The notes: generated from the sequence alone by a model not told the origin. A stretch of 15,982 nucleotides of DNA from Gammaproteobacteria bacterium (GCA_018671205.1 JABHIC010000390.1:1-15982); one strand, 5' to 3'. Shown: positions 1 to 7,566, counted from the first letter of the stretch. Translations and numbers: made by a program.

Positions 1-386
1 ACTCCTGTAATGTGGCGCGTGGTACCGGAATGGGAGGGATAGAGCGTGGACAGTTTATTTTGCCGCGGGCTGTGATTAAGAATGTGGTGAATAACTATGT
101 TGAGATGGATACCTCTACCATGTTTGAGGAGACCTTCTGCTGTGGTGGTGGTGGTGGGTTGTTGACGGATGATTTGATGGAACTTCGCGTCAAGGGCGCG
201 ATGCCTCGTATGCATGCCTTGAAGAAGGTGTTCGACGAGGAGGGTGTAGATACCCTGGCGGCAATCTGTGCGATCTGTAAGAGTCAGTTTAGCAAAGTGC
301 TGCCTTATTATGATATGCCGATGGATATGATTACCAGTGTTCACCAGTTGGTAGGGGATGCCTTGGTATTTGAGAATAATGACTGA
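1..386 (+). CDS. dsrK: DsrK, C-terminal part (cut by window start)
   Basis: C-terminal ~127 residues of the cytoplasmic iron-sulfur subunit of the DsrMKJOP membrane complex; the reading frame runs from position 3 back out of the window. DsrK resembles the catalytic HdrD/HdrB subunit of heterodisulfide reductase and is thought to handle the DsrC persulfide/trisulfide. Visible are a Ser-Cys-Asn-Val-Ala-Arg stretch at the very start (end of one cysteine-rich CCG region), the second CCG motif Phe-Cys-Cys followed by five glycines (near 137-157), and a CAICK cysteine pair (near 268-283), as expected for a non-cubane iron-sulfur site. dsrL follows after 65 bases. The adjacent dsrL-J-O-P order makes the assignment firm; the missing N-terminus carries the ferredoxin-like clusters. 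Confidence 0.93.
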   Translation, partial: SCNVARGTGMGGIERGQFILPRAVIKNVVNNYVEMDTSTMFEETFCCGGGGGLLTDDLMELRVKGAMPRMHALKKVFDEEGVDTLAAICAICKSQFSKVLPYYDMPMDMITSVHQLVGDALVFENND

Positions 387-418
387 CAGAGGGATCTCCC
401 CCCTGTTGTAAATTTTTT
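386..418 (+). terminator. Weak hairpin plus T-run between dsrK and dsrL
   Basis: Right at the dsrK stop there is an 8-base stem (386-393 with 399-406, one A-C mismatch, GC-rich) with a 5-base loop, then a run of six T at 413-418. The T-run starts six bases after the stem, so this is not a classic terminator. It could reduce read-through or define an mRNA processing end inside the operon. This is inferred from pairing only. Confidence 0.25.
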
Positions 419-451
419 GTGTTGAATTTTTAGAGATAGGAGCATCTGCTA

Positions 452-2422
452 ATGGCAACGTCCAGTGATGAGATGAACAAAGAACTGAATTACCGTCGTT
501 ATGAGGACTACCCCCGTGAAGAGGGTGTACGTAATTATGACAATGATGAGATGATCTGGCAGGCAAGCTGGACCCATAAGTGTCCAACCTACGTTCATCA
601 GACTCCGCCGTGTCAGGCAAGTTGCCCATCCGGACATGATGTACGGGGGTGGTTGGATATTGTCCGTGGTCTGGATACTCCACCAGAAGGGATGACGATG
701 GAAGAGCATGCCTTCCGTCTCTATACCAAGGCAAACCCTTTTCCCTCTACCATGGGTCGCGTCTGTCCTGCACCATGCCAAGATGGCTGCAACCGTAACG
801 AGGTGGAAGATTTTGTAGGGATCAACTCCATTGACCAATATATTGGTGACTCCGCACTGGAGGCTGAACTCGGCTTTGAGGTGGGTGAAGAGAGTGGTAA
901 AAAGGTCGCTATTGTCGGTGGTGGTCCTGCTGGACTCGCAGCCGCCTACCAACTGCGAAAATTGGGACACGGCGCAACCGTATTTGATGACCACGATACC
1001 CTGGGTGGAATGATGGTTTATGGTATTCCCGGATGTCGTACTCCGCGTGAGATGCTCTCCGGTGAGATCAAGCGTATTACTGATATGGGCGTTGAGCTGC
1101 GCCTGAGTACCCGTGTTGGTACAGATATCACAGTAGCGGATCTGGAAAATGATTTTGATGCAGTATTCTGGGCGATTGGTGCGCAGTCGGGTCGTCCACT
1201 GCCAATTCCTGGTGGGGATGCTCCAAACTGTATCACGGGTGTGGCTTTCCTCAGCGCATTCAACTCCGGTAACCTGAAACATATCTCGGGCAAGATCGTC
1301 GTGGTCGGCGGTGGTGACACCTCCATCGATGTCGCTTCCGTGGCACGTCGTATCGGTCAAATCTCTAATGTGAGTGATAAAGATCGTCCAGAGCACGTTA
1401 TTCTGGGTGATACCGCACATGATGTGGCAGAGACCGCAGCCCGTGAGGGTGCAGAGGTGTTGTTGATCTCCCGCCAGCCGGTTGAGAACATGAGCGCTGC
1501 ACAGCATGAGATTGATGATGCACTGCGTGAAGGAGTGCAGATCCGTGGTTCTCTGAGCCCTGTTGAGGTGGTTGTGGATGAGGAGGGTCGTGCTACCGGC
1601 CTGAAAGTGGTTCAACTGAGTTATGAGAGTGGAAAAGCGACGCCAATTGAGGGGACAGAAGAGGTACTGGAATGTACTCTGATCGCCTCTGCAATTGGTC
1701 AGTCCGGTGATTTTACTGGGTTTGAGGATCTTGACAATGGTCGAGGCCTGATGAATGCCACGAAGAACTATGAACTGAAGGGTAAAGAGGGCCATTTTGT
1801 GGCGGGCGATATTATTCGTCCTCACCTGCTTACTACAGCGATTGGACAGGCATCAGTTGCTGTTGAGTCAATCAATGATTATCTGAGTGGATCGGGGCAG
1901 CGGTTGCGTCCTAAAGTGGATGTCCACCACTTTCAGATGCTGGACGAGCTCAAGAATGCAGGAATGGAGCCAGATCATTTTGGTGGGGGAAAAGAGAAAG
2001 AAGATGGGCAACGGGGTACTGCGGGTAGTAAGTTTGCGATCCATAACTATGAGGATCGCTCTTTTGCCTCGATTATTACCCATCAAAAACTATTCTTGGG
2101 CCACTTTAGTTACACCCCACGCAACCATCGCTCTTTTGTAGAGGTTGACGCGGATGCTGTTCTGCAGAACTTTGAAGAGCGTATGCAGGGGCTGGATAAA
2201 GAGAGTGCCCAGGCAGAGGCGGGTCGCTGTATGAGCTGTGGGATGTGCTTTGAGTGTGATAATTGTGTTGTTTTCTGTCCTCAGGATGCGGTCTTCAAGG
2301 TGCGTAAGAATGAGAGCGCGATGGGACGTTATGTTGATACAGACTACTCCAAATGTATTGGCTGTAACGTCTGTGAGGATGTCTGTCCAACCGGCTATAT
2401 CCAGATGGGATTGGGTGAGTAA
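452..2422 (+). CDS. dsrL: DsrL, iron-sulfur flavoprotein NAD(P)H:acceptor oxidoreductase
   Basis: Cytoplasmic 656-residue flavoprotein related to the small subunit of glutamate synthase. In purple sulfur bacteria DsrL is essential for sulfur-globule oxidation and takes electrons released by reverse DsrAB to NAD+. Domains in order: an N-terminal iron-sulfur region with Cys44, 54, 58, 105, 109 and 113; an FAD-binding GGGPAG motif at 156-161; an NAD(P)H-binding GGGDTSID motif at 286-293; a second FAD contact around GHFVAGD (447-453); a linker; and a C-terminal two-cluster ferredoxin domain with Cys593, 596, 599, 602, 605, 609 and Cys635, 638, 641, 645. The C-terminal ferredoxin extension separates DsrL from ordinary GltD. 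The start is fixed by AGGAG at 438-442, nine bases upstream of ATG. Its place between dsrK and dsrJ is the oxidative-type arrangement. Confidence 0.95.
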   Translation: MATSSDEMNKELNYRRYEDYPREEGVRNYDNDEMIWQASWTHKCPTYVHQTPPCQASCPSGHDVRGWLDIVRGLDTPPEGMTMEEHAFRLYTKANPFPSTMGRVCPAPCQDGCNRNEVEDFVGINSIDQYIGDSALEAELGFEVGEESGKKVAIVGGGPAGLAAAYQLRKLGHGATVFDDHDTLGGMMVYGIPGCRTPREMLSGEIKRITDMGVELRLSTRVGTDITVADLENDFDAVFWAIGAQSGRPLPIPGGDAPNCITGVAFLSAFNSGNLKHISGKIVVVGGGDTSIDVASVARRIGQISNVSDKDRPEHVILGDTAHDVAETAAREGAEVLLISRQPVENMSAAQHEIDDALREGVQIRGSLSPVEVVVDEEGRATGLKVVQLSYESGKATPIEGTEEVLECTLIASAIGQSGDFTGFEDLDNGRGLMNATKNYELKGKEGHFVAGDIIRPHLLTTAIGQASVAVESINDYLSGSGQRLRPKVDVHHFQMLDELKNAGMEPDHFGGGKEKEDGQRGTAGSKFAIHNYEDRSFASIITHQKLFLGHFSYTPRNHRSFVEVDADAVLQNFEERMQGLDKESAQAEAGRCMSCGMCFECDNCVVFCPQDAVFKVRKNESAMGRYVDTDYSKCIGCNVCEDVCPTGYIQMGLGE

Positions 2423-2445
2423 CGGTTAACTATCAGAGGCTGAAT

Positions 2446-2859
2446 ATGGTGTTGTCAAAAAAGTTGAAACAGCGAATTGGCACTATGGCAGTGGTTTTTA
2501 CTGCCATAATGGGCTTCGGTTCAGTCGCCTACAGTGACAATCATGAAGCGAAACGCTCTATTGGGGCGAAGGCAGGGGATGCCTGCGTAAAAGAGACGGC
2601 GTGGATGCGTCGTAACCATATGGAACTGCTGAAGCATGACCGTGATCGAACTCTGCGTCAGGGGATTCGTTCAGTCGATGGTAGCATCAATGGATGTGTT
2701 GACTGCCATACCAATAAGGATGAGAGCGGATATTACATTCCGGTGAATGCTGAGGGTGAGTTTTGTAGTGGTTGTCACAACTATACGTCGGTTAGTATTG
2801 ACTGTTTCGAGTGTCATGCTACCCGGCCGGACAGTGCTGTGAAGAGGGCTGAAAGATGA
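2446..2859 (+). CDS. dsrJ: DsrJ, periplasmic triheme cytochrome c
   Basis: Periplasmic 137-residue triheme cytochrome c of the DsrMKJOP complex. A hydrophobic signal or anchor (about residues 12-30, ending near AYS) is followed by three CXXCH heme sites: CVDCH 84-88, CSGCH 107-111 and CFECH 120-124. Cys47, in DACVKET, is not part of a heme-binding motif. In A. vinosum DsrJ a cysteine in this region has been proposed as an axial ligand giving a rare His/Cys heme; equating it with Cys47 is my inference. AGAGG (2435-2439) lies six bases before the ATG. The stop overlaps the dsrO start (ATGA), indicating translational coupling. Its exact catalytic role in sulfur oxidation is unsettled. Confidence 0.95.
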   Translation: MVLSKKLKQRIGTMAVVFTAIMGFGSVAYSDNHEAKRSIGAKAGDACVKETAWMRRNHMELLKHDRDRTLRQGIRSVDGSINGCVDCHTNKDESGYYIPVNAEGEFCSGCHNYTSVSIDCFECHATRPDSAVKRAER

Positions 2860-3644
2860 GCCAGAACCATGACAATAAAGTGACAAATGAGGCACACGAG
2901 CAGCAGGTAGTGAATGCCGCACGACGTCGCTTTCTGGGCCAAACTGCCGCTGCTACTGCGGTGATTGCACCGGGTATCACCCTGATGACGATTGCCCATG
3001 CTGATTCAAAGTCGGCAGAGGGGGCGAGCAGTAGCAGACGCTGGGGGCTACTGATTGATGTCAACCGTTGTGAAAAAGGGTGTAGTGACTGCGTCTCTGC
3101 TTGTCAGCAGGAAAATGGTTGGGGCACAGGATCAACCGATGAAGGGCTCTCCAGCTCACGTCAAAAAGCGCAGTGGATCCGTACCGTGACCGTTCATGAT
3201 AAGCAGACGGGTTTCACCAATCAGTTACCGATGATGTGTCAGCATTGTGAGCAGCCACCCTGTGTCGATGTTTGCCCTACGGGGGCCTCCATGAAACGGG
3301 CGGATGGCATCGTTTTGGTGGACAAACATATCTGTATCGGTTGCCGTTACTGCATGATGGCTTGTCCCTATAAGGCACGTTCGTTCGTCCATGAGCCACT
3401 GCATGACCAGAAGAGTCATGCGCCTCGTGGTAAGGGGACGGTTGAATCATGCACGATGTGTGTGCATCGTGTGGATCGTGGAGAGCAACCGGCCTGTGTG
3501 GTAAGTTGCACTCAGGGCGCTATGTTTTTTGGTGACCTGAATGATCCGGCCAGTGATATCTCGATAAAGCTGGCAGCCGTCAGCTCAACACAGATTCGTG
3601 CAGATCTTGGAACCAATCCAGGGGTTCGCTACAGCGGCATCTAA
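2856..3644 (+). CDS. dsrO: DsrO, periplasmic four-cluster ferredoxin subunit
   Basis: Periplasmic iron-sulfur subunit (262 residues) of DsrMKJOP, passing electrons between DsrJ and the membrane quinone-reactive DsrP. A Tat export signal is clear: RRRFLG at 23-28 and a hydrophobic stretch ending around AHA (47-49). Four cysteine groups can bind four [4Fe-4S] clusters: Cys72/76/79/83, Cys128/131/136/140, Cys160/163/166/170 and Cys199/202/214/218, the NrfC/DmsB/HybA pattern. No position looks lost. The ATG overlaps the dsrJ stop by four bases and has AGAGGG (2843-2848) seven bases upstream. It is followed by the NrfD-like partner, the usual pairing for this family. Confidence 0.95.
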   Translation: MSQNHDNKVTNEAHEQQVVNAARRRFLGQTAAATAVIAPGITLMTIAHADSKSAEGASSSRRWGLLIDVNRCEKGCSDCVSACQQENGWGTGSTDEGLSSSRQKAQWIRTVTVHDKQTGFTNQLPMMCQHCEQPPCVDVCPTGASMKRADGIVLVDKHICIGCRYCMMACPYKARSFVHEPLHDQKSHAPRGKGTVESCTMCVHRVDRGEQPACVVSCTQGAMFFGDLNDPASDISIKLAAVSSTQIRADLGTNPGVRYSGI

Positions 3645-3669
3645 CTGAAACAAATCGCGGAATAGCAAG

Positions 3670-4884
3670 ATGAAAAGAGTAGTCTATAGCGGAATTGAAG
3701 GTCGTAGTCTCGGTTATTGGGGTTTAATGGGAGTCTTGGGGTTTTTTATCCTGATGGCTGCGGGAGCCTTCCTCTACCTGGAGCATAGTGGTCACCATGC
3801 CACTGGAATGGATAACCAGATTGTCTGGGGAATACCCCATGTATTTGCCATTTTTCTGATTGTTGCGGCCTCGGGTGCGCTCAATGTGGCCTCCATCTCC
3901 TCCGTTTTCAACCAAGCCATCTATAAACCTCTGGCAAGAATGTCAGCCATACTGGCGTTGACATTGCTGGCGGGCGGGTTGGCTGTGTTGGTGCTGGATC
4001 TGGGGCGAGCTGATCGGCTTATTGTGGCGATGACCTCCTATAACTTCAAATCTATTTTTGCCTGGAACATCTACCTCTATACCGGATTTTTTGTGATTGT
4101 ACTGGCCTACCTATGGACCATGTTTGATCCCGCAATGCATCAGCATACCCGTAAAGCAGGAACGGCAGCTTTCCTCTGGCGTCTTGCACTAACAACAGGT
4201 ACCGGATCAATCTTTGGTTTTATCGCTGCACGTCAAGGGTATGATGCGGCTCTGATGGCTCCGATGTTTATCATCATGTCATTCGCCTTTGGCAAAGCAA
4301 TTTTCCTGATCCTGCTGATTGGTGTCTATCGCTATACCGAGCGCTCTATTAGTGCAGACCTTATTTTGCGGCTAAAGAATCTGTTTGGGGTATTCGTGGC
4401 CGCAGTACTCTACTTTACCGTGGTCTTTCATATAACCAATCTTTATGCTGCGGAACATGCCGATTTTGAACGCTTTATTCTGGTGGATGGAGGCATCTTT
4501 ACCTTCCTCTTCTGGTGGGTTCAGATATTGATGGGAGGTATTATCCCTCTGGTACTGATCTACCACTCTGCCTTTAGCCATAGTTACCGTGCCTTGATTG
4601 TTGCGGCTACCTTGGTGATTGTTGGTGGTTTTGCCCAAGTCTATGGAATTCTTATTGGTGGTCAGGCATTCCCACTGGTACTGTTTCCCGGAAAAGAGGT
4701 GAGTAGCAGCTTCTTCGATGGTGTAGTCAGCCACTACACACCCACACTGCCTGAGGTTCTCTTGGGGATGGGTGGGATAGCGCTTTCTGTTGGACTGTTC
4801 CTGTTTGCTATTAAGGTGCTACGCCTGGTTCCTGATAACCTTAACGCAGAGCATACGGAGAACAGTGCTGACGTGCCTTGTTAA
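3670..4884 (+). CDS. dsrP: DsrP, NrfD-family integral membrane subunit
   Basis: Inner-membrane protein of 404 residues from the NrfD/PsrC family, the quinone-interacting membrane subunit of DsrMKJOP. About ten hydrophobic segments can be read, for example around residues 17-37, 53-75, 90-110, 131-150, 195-217, 238-257, 270-300, 307-329 and 367-386. It binds no heme or iron-sulfur cluster by known motif; electrons pass between quinol/quinone and the neighbouring DsrO. The spacer after dsrO is 25 bases, and the ribosome-binding site is poor (only a GCGG/AAG-like stretch), so translation may depend on upstream genes. The family and the operon order support the name strongly. Confidence 0.94.
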   Translation: MKRVVYSGIEGRSLGYWGLMGVLGFFILMAAGAFLYLEHSGHHATGMDNQIVWGIPHVFAIFLIVAASGALNVASISSVFNQAIYKPLARMSAILALTLLAGGLAVLVLDLGRADRLIVAMTSYNFKSIFAWNIYLYTGFFVIVLAYLWTMFDPAMHQHTRKAGTAAFLWRLALTTGTGSIFGFIAARQGYDAALMAPMFIIMSFAFGKAIFLILLIGVYRYTERSISADLILRLKNLFGVFVAAVLYFTVVFHITNLYAAEHADFERFILVDGGIFTFLFWWVQILMGGIIPLVLIYHSAFSHSYRALIVAATLVIVGGFAQVYGILIGGQAFPLVLFPGKEVSSSFFDGVVSHYTPTLPEVLLGMGGIALSVGLFLFAIKVLRLVPDNLNAEHTENSADVPC

Positions 4885-4899
4885 ACCCAGAATCTTCGG

Positions 4900-6276
4900 T
4901 TGAATCAACTCTACCTCTCTGCGGCTCATAAATCCTCCGGTAAAACAACTCTCGCACTAGGCCTCTGTGCTGCGTATGCAGCCAGAGGTCTTTCTGTCTC
5001 CCCGTTTAAAAAAGGGCCGGACTATATTGACCCAATGTGGCTCTCCAGGGCGGCAGAGGCCCCCTGCCATACCCTTGATTTCTACACCATGGAGCAGGAG
5101 GAGATTCTTGCCCAATATGAGCAGGGACGTGAAGGGAGGGATCTTGTCCTGGTGGAGGGGAACAAGGGGCTGTTTGATGGCGTGTCGCTGGATGGGCATG
5201 ATTGTAATGGGGCGATGGCCAAACTATTGGAGCTTCCGGTACTGCTGGTGATCAATACCAATGGCATTACCCGAGGCATTGCACCGCTATTGATCGGCTA
5301 TCAACAGTTTGATCCAATGATTCGCTATTGTGGTGTAATCCTCAACCAGACTGGCGGAGAACGCCATGAGCAGAAATTACGCCAGGTCGTTGAACACTAC
5401 ACCGACTTTTCCGTATTGGGTGCGGTTCGACGCCATCCCGATCTGGAAATTGTTGAGCGTCACCTTGGCTTGGTGCCTGGCAATGAGGCTCATCAGGCTC
5501 ACAACAAGATAGAGTTGATTCGCAGGGCTGTCGAGAGCCAGGTCGATCTTGATCTAATTCTTGAGCGTACGATAATCGATCAACCTATCATGGTTGATGA
5601 CTCTGTAGTGAAGCAGAAAACGGCCCAACGGCTCACCCCAAGGCAGAGTAAAGTTCGGATTGGTATCGCCAGAGATGAGGCCTTTGGCTTCTATTACGAG
5701 GCGGATCTGGAGGCTTTTGAGAATGAGGGTGCTGAATTGGTTCCATTCAGCCCTATCCATGACGATCACCTGCCTGAGATGGATGGCCTGTTGATTGGAG
5801 GGGGGTTCCCTGAGACCCATATGGCTCAATTGGAGCAAAACTCAGTGCTGAGAGTGCAGATACAGCAGCTCATTGAGTCCGGCCTCCCTGCTTATGCTGA
5901 GTGTGGTGGGATGATGTATCTTTGCCGACAAATCAGCTGGGAAGATCATACTCACCAGATGGTAGGCGTGATCCAGGCAGATTGTGTGATGCATAGGAGG
6001 CCACAGGGGCGGGGATATGTCCGCTTTCGTCGTCAGGGAGAGGAGAAGGGTATCCCCGCCCATGAGTTTCACTACTCCTCGCTAGAGAACCTCTCTGACG
6101 ATACAACATTTTCCTACGCTATCCAGCGGGGCTTCGGTATTGATGGAAAAAATGATGGAATTGTTTACAAAAATCTCCTGGCGAGTTATCTTCATCAGCG
6201 GAATACCCGACTTAATCCCTGGGTTAAGGGGTTTGTTAGATTTGTCAGACAGTTGAACAAGGAAGAGCAACCATGA
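4900..6276 (+). CDS. dsrN: DsrN, siroheme amidase (CbiA/CobB-like)
   Basis: Glutamine-dependent amidotransferase of 458 residues, homologous to cobyrinic acid a,c-diamide synthase. In dsr operons DsrN is held to amidate siroheme to siro(heme)amide, the cofactor of DsrAB; that substrate comes from family knowledge, not from this sequence. An N-terminal P-loop AAHKSSGKTT spans 8-17 and an ATP-dependent synthetase domain reaches about residue 200. A class I glutamine amidotransferase domain from about 251 has nucleophile Cys335 in AYAECGG, with His388/His391 near the active site. The only in-frame start after the dsrP stop is TTG at 4900, and the P-loop strand begins directly there. No Shine-Dalgarno sequence is visible. 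The gene lies 15 bases after dsrP and overlaps dsrR by four bases. Confidence 0.92.
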   Translation: MNQLYLSAAHKSSGKTTLALGLCAAYAARGLSVSPFKKGPDYIDPMWLSRAAEAPCHTLDFYTMEQEEILAQYEQGREGRDLVLVEGNKGLFDGVSLDGHDCNGAMAKLLELPVLLVINTNGITRGIAPLLIGYQQFDPMIRYCGVILNQTGGERHEQKLRQVVEHYTDFSVLGAVRRHPDLEIVERHLGLVPGNEAHQAHNKIELIRRAVESQVDLDLILERTIIDQPIMVDDSVVKQKTAQRLTPRQSKVRIGIARDEAFGFYYEADLEAFENEGAELVPFSPIHDDHLPEMDGLLIGGGFPETHMAQLEQNSVLRVQIQQLIESGLPAYAECGGMMYLCRQISWEDHTHQMVGVIQADCVMHRRPQGRGYVRFRRQGEEKGIPAHEFHYSSLENLSDDTTFSYAIQRGFGIDGKNDGIVYKNLLASYLHQRNTRLNPWVKGFVRFVRQLNKEEQP

Positions 6277-6602
6277 TTACAGTAACAGAGAGTGCACTTG
6301 ATTTTATTCGCTACTCAGCAGAGACGGGAGCTATCGAAGAGGGACTCGGCCTACGGATTGCGATTAAGGAGGCGAGTGACGGGGGCTATGACTATGGTAT
6401 CGGTTTTGATGAGCCGAGAGAGAAAGATATGGAGTTTGATTTTGAGGAGATAAAAGTGCTGATTAATGAGGAGCTTAAAGAGTACCTTGAGGATGCTACA
6501 CTCGACTATACGTTACTGGATGACGGCGATGAGAAGCAGCTGATTGTTCTTAACCCCAATGATCCTACCTATGTTTCGCCTAAGCGGAAGAAGAAAAAAT
6601 AG
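6273..6602 (+). CDS. dsrR: DsrR, cysteine-free A-type (IscA-like) protein
   Basis: Small cytoplasmic protein (109 residues) with the IscA/ErpA/SufA fold but without any cysteine, so it cannot carry an iron-sulfur cluster in the usual way. The start MITVTESALDFIR and the Gly-Leu-Gly-Leu-Arg-Ile strand match the A-type family, while the three cluster-binding cysteines are absent. In A. vinosum DsrR is also cysteine-free and affects sulfur oxidation, probably at the level of other dsr gene products. It ends with a lysine-rich SPKRKKKK tail, which may bind nucleic acid (speculative). AAGGA at 6259-6263 precedes the ATG by nine bases, and the ATGA overlap couples it to dsrN. Confidence 0.9.
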   Translation: MITVTESALDFIRYSAETGAIEEGLGLRIAIKEASDGGYDYGIGFDEPREKDMEFDFEEIKVLINEELKEYLEDATLDYTLLDDGDEKQLIVLNPNDPTYVSPKRKKKK

Positions 6603-6623
6603 GGGCGGCGCGAGGACTCTACG

Positions 6624-7184
6624 ATGATGAGAATTGTTCATAAATGGCATAAGGAGCAGGAGCGTGAGCTGAAACAGATTGCTGAATCCCTAGCCTATAA
6701 CAGCTGGAAATTCACGCTCAATGCGGTCCGTAATCTGCAGGACGAGCAGTTCTACTTCACCTCAAAGGTAGAGGGGATGGAGGTGATGACAGAGATGCTC
6801 ATCTTCCTGATGCAGGTGACGGATCGCCTGGTTTATGAGGCAATGGAGCCAGAGGCACGCAGCCAATTTATTGGGGCAATGGCCTATCGTCTGCTTGATA
6901 TTATACTGGATAACTATGCGGATCTACCGGAGCAGGGGCCAGAGAGAACAGATCTGGTGGGGTTAATTAATGAGCGCGCTATCGACTATGCGGACTTCAG
7001 CTATGGAGAAGAGGGGCCGAGTTACCACTTTCTGCGCTACTTTGGAGAGAAGGTGGGGGCAATCATGGGCAAGGATCAAGATAACAAGTGGGTCATTGAT
7101 CAGATGATGGATATTGAGGCCCCGGATGCCATTGATGCGCTGAAAAAATCGATAGAGGGGATTGTGGGCATCACTTTTGAGTAG
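6624..7184 (+). CDS. dsrS: DsrS, conserved dsr-operon protein of unknown function
   Basis: Soluble protein of 186 residues, named by its position as last gene after dsrR and by fitting size. It has no signal peptide, membrane segment or metal motif, is acidic and mostly helical by eye, and contains one conserved-looking region around AMEPEARSQFIGAMAYRLLDIILDN (residues 73-97). No enzyme motif is recognisable. GAGGA at 6612-6616 gives a good ribosome-binding site for ATG 6624; a second ATG follows at once (6627). It ends the operon; no clear terminator is seen before the convergent gene at 7447-7235. Its role is open; only the linkage to sulfur oxidation is supported. Confidence 0.8.
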   Translation: MMRIVHKWHKEQERELKQIAESLAYNSWKFTLNAVRNLQDEQFYFTSKVEGMEVMTEMLIFLMQVTDRLVYEAMEPEARSQFIGAMAYRLLDIILDNYADLPEQGPERTDLVGLINERAIDYADFSYGEEGPSYHFLRYFGEKVGAIMGKDQDNKWVIDQMMDIEAPDAIDALKKSIEGIVGITFE

Positions 7185-7203
7185 TGATGTGCCCTATAGA
7201 GCC

Positions 7204-7225
7204 ACCCTCTTATCACCCTCTTATC
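7204..7225. repeat. Perfect 11-base tandem duplication
   Basis: ACCCTCTTATC occurs twice head-to-tail (7204-7214, 7215-7225) in the short gap between the convergent dsrS and the 70-residue gene. This is probably replication slippage. No stem with a T-run is present here, so the end of the dsr transcript is not explained by an intrinsic terminator. Confidence 0.7.
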
Positions 7226-7234
7226 ATCCTAGAG

Positions 7235-7447
7235 TCATGCGGTATCAAGCGGTATAACCCAGCTACAGAAGTGGCGAGTATCTCTCTCCAGACCATCCTC
7301 AAAACCACTGGAGTACTCTGCGGTGATCTCATGCTCTTCACGGCGGGAGTTGCGTAGATAACCACCCATCCACCCCTCCATATACTCAGGGTCGACATTC
7401 AGCTCAATCATACGGCAGACCGCATCATAGTAACTCAGCTCGGACAT
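7235..7447 (-). CDS. Conserved-looking small protein, 70 residues, unknown
   Basis: Short gene convergent with dsrS. The protein begins MSELSYYDAVCRMIELNV, has a central EGWMGGYLRNSRREEHEI stretch (about residues 24-41) and an EYSSGFEDG segment. Alternating charged and aromatic residues with no hydrophobic core longer than a few residues suggest a soluble helical protein. A G-rich stretch GGGGGGAAAC ends about six bases before ATG 7447 on the minus strand and could serve as ribosome-binding site. It lies downstream of yccA but behind that gene's terminator (7467-7500), so it needs read-through or its own promoter, which I could not identify. The composition looks like a real gene, not a shadow, but no function can be given. 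Confidence 0.65.
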   Translation of the reverse strand: MSELSYYDAVCRMIELNVDPEYMEGWMGGYLRNSRREEHEITAEYSSGFEDGLERDTRHFCSWVIPLDTA

Positions 7448-7466
7448 CAGGTAGTTTCCCCCCGTT

Positions 7467-7500
7467 AAAACAACAATACCCTCATTAGAGGGTATTGTTG
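7467..7500 (-). terminator. Intrinsic terminator downstream of yccA
   Basis: A perfect 13-base stem, CAACAATACCCTC (7471-7483) with GAGGGTATTGTTG (7488-7500), encloses a 4-base loop. On the minus strand it is followed directly by TTTT (complement of 7467-7470). It ends the minus-strand yccA transcript and sits immediately before the ribosome-binding site of the 70-residue gene. Confidence 0.85.
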
Positions 7501-7513
7501 GAGATTTAGTACC

Positions 7514-7566
7514 CCGGCAACCTTGTCTTACTCAGGCTTGCTGAAATATCAAACCAAGGTTGCTGG
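7514..7566 (-). repeat. Long inverted repeat after the yccA stop
   Basis: CCGGCAACCTTG (7514-7525) pairs with CAAGGTTGCTGG (7555-7566) over 12 bases with one G-T wobble and a 29-base loop. It starts four bases past the stop of the minus-strand yccA gene and precedes the terminator. It may stabilise the mRNA 3' end. No T-run follows it. Confidence 0.6.

Noticed and set aside
145..158. GGT microsatellite in dsrK
   Set aside because: It encodes the conserved glycine run of the CCG motif. The repeat follows from protein constraint and is not a phase-variable tract.
449..1825. Open frame of 458 codons on the minus strand inside dsrL
   Set aside because: It lies fully antisense to a gene with clear cofactor motifs. 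Its translation is poor in domain-like features and rich in Thr, His, Ile and Cys, as expected from a reverse reading of dsrL codons, and it lacks a ribosome-binding site.
4372..4734. Open frame of 120 codons on the minus strand inside dsrP
   Set aside because: It is antisense to transmembrane segments. The hydrophilic Asn/Gln/His-rich product is the usual mirror of codons for hydrophobic residues.
7185..7240. Terminator of the dsr operon
   Set aside because: I searched for a stem followed by a T-run. Only an 11-base tandem duplication is present, so no intrinsic terminator can be claimed.
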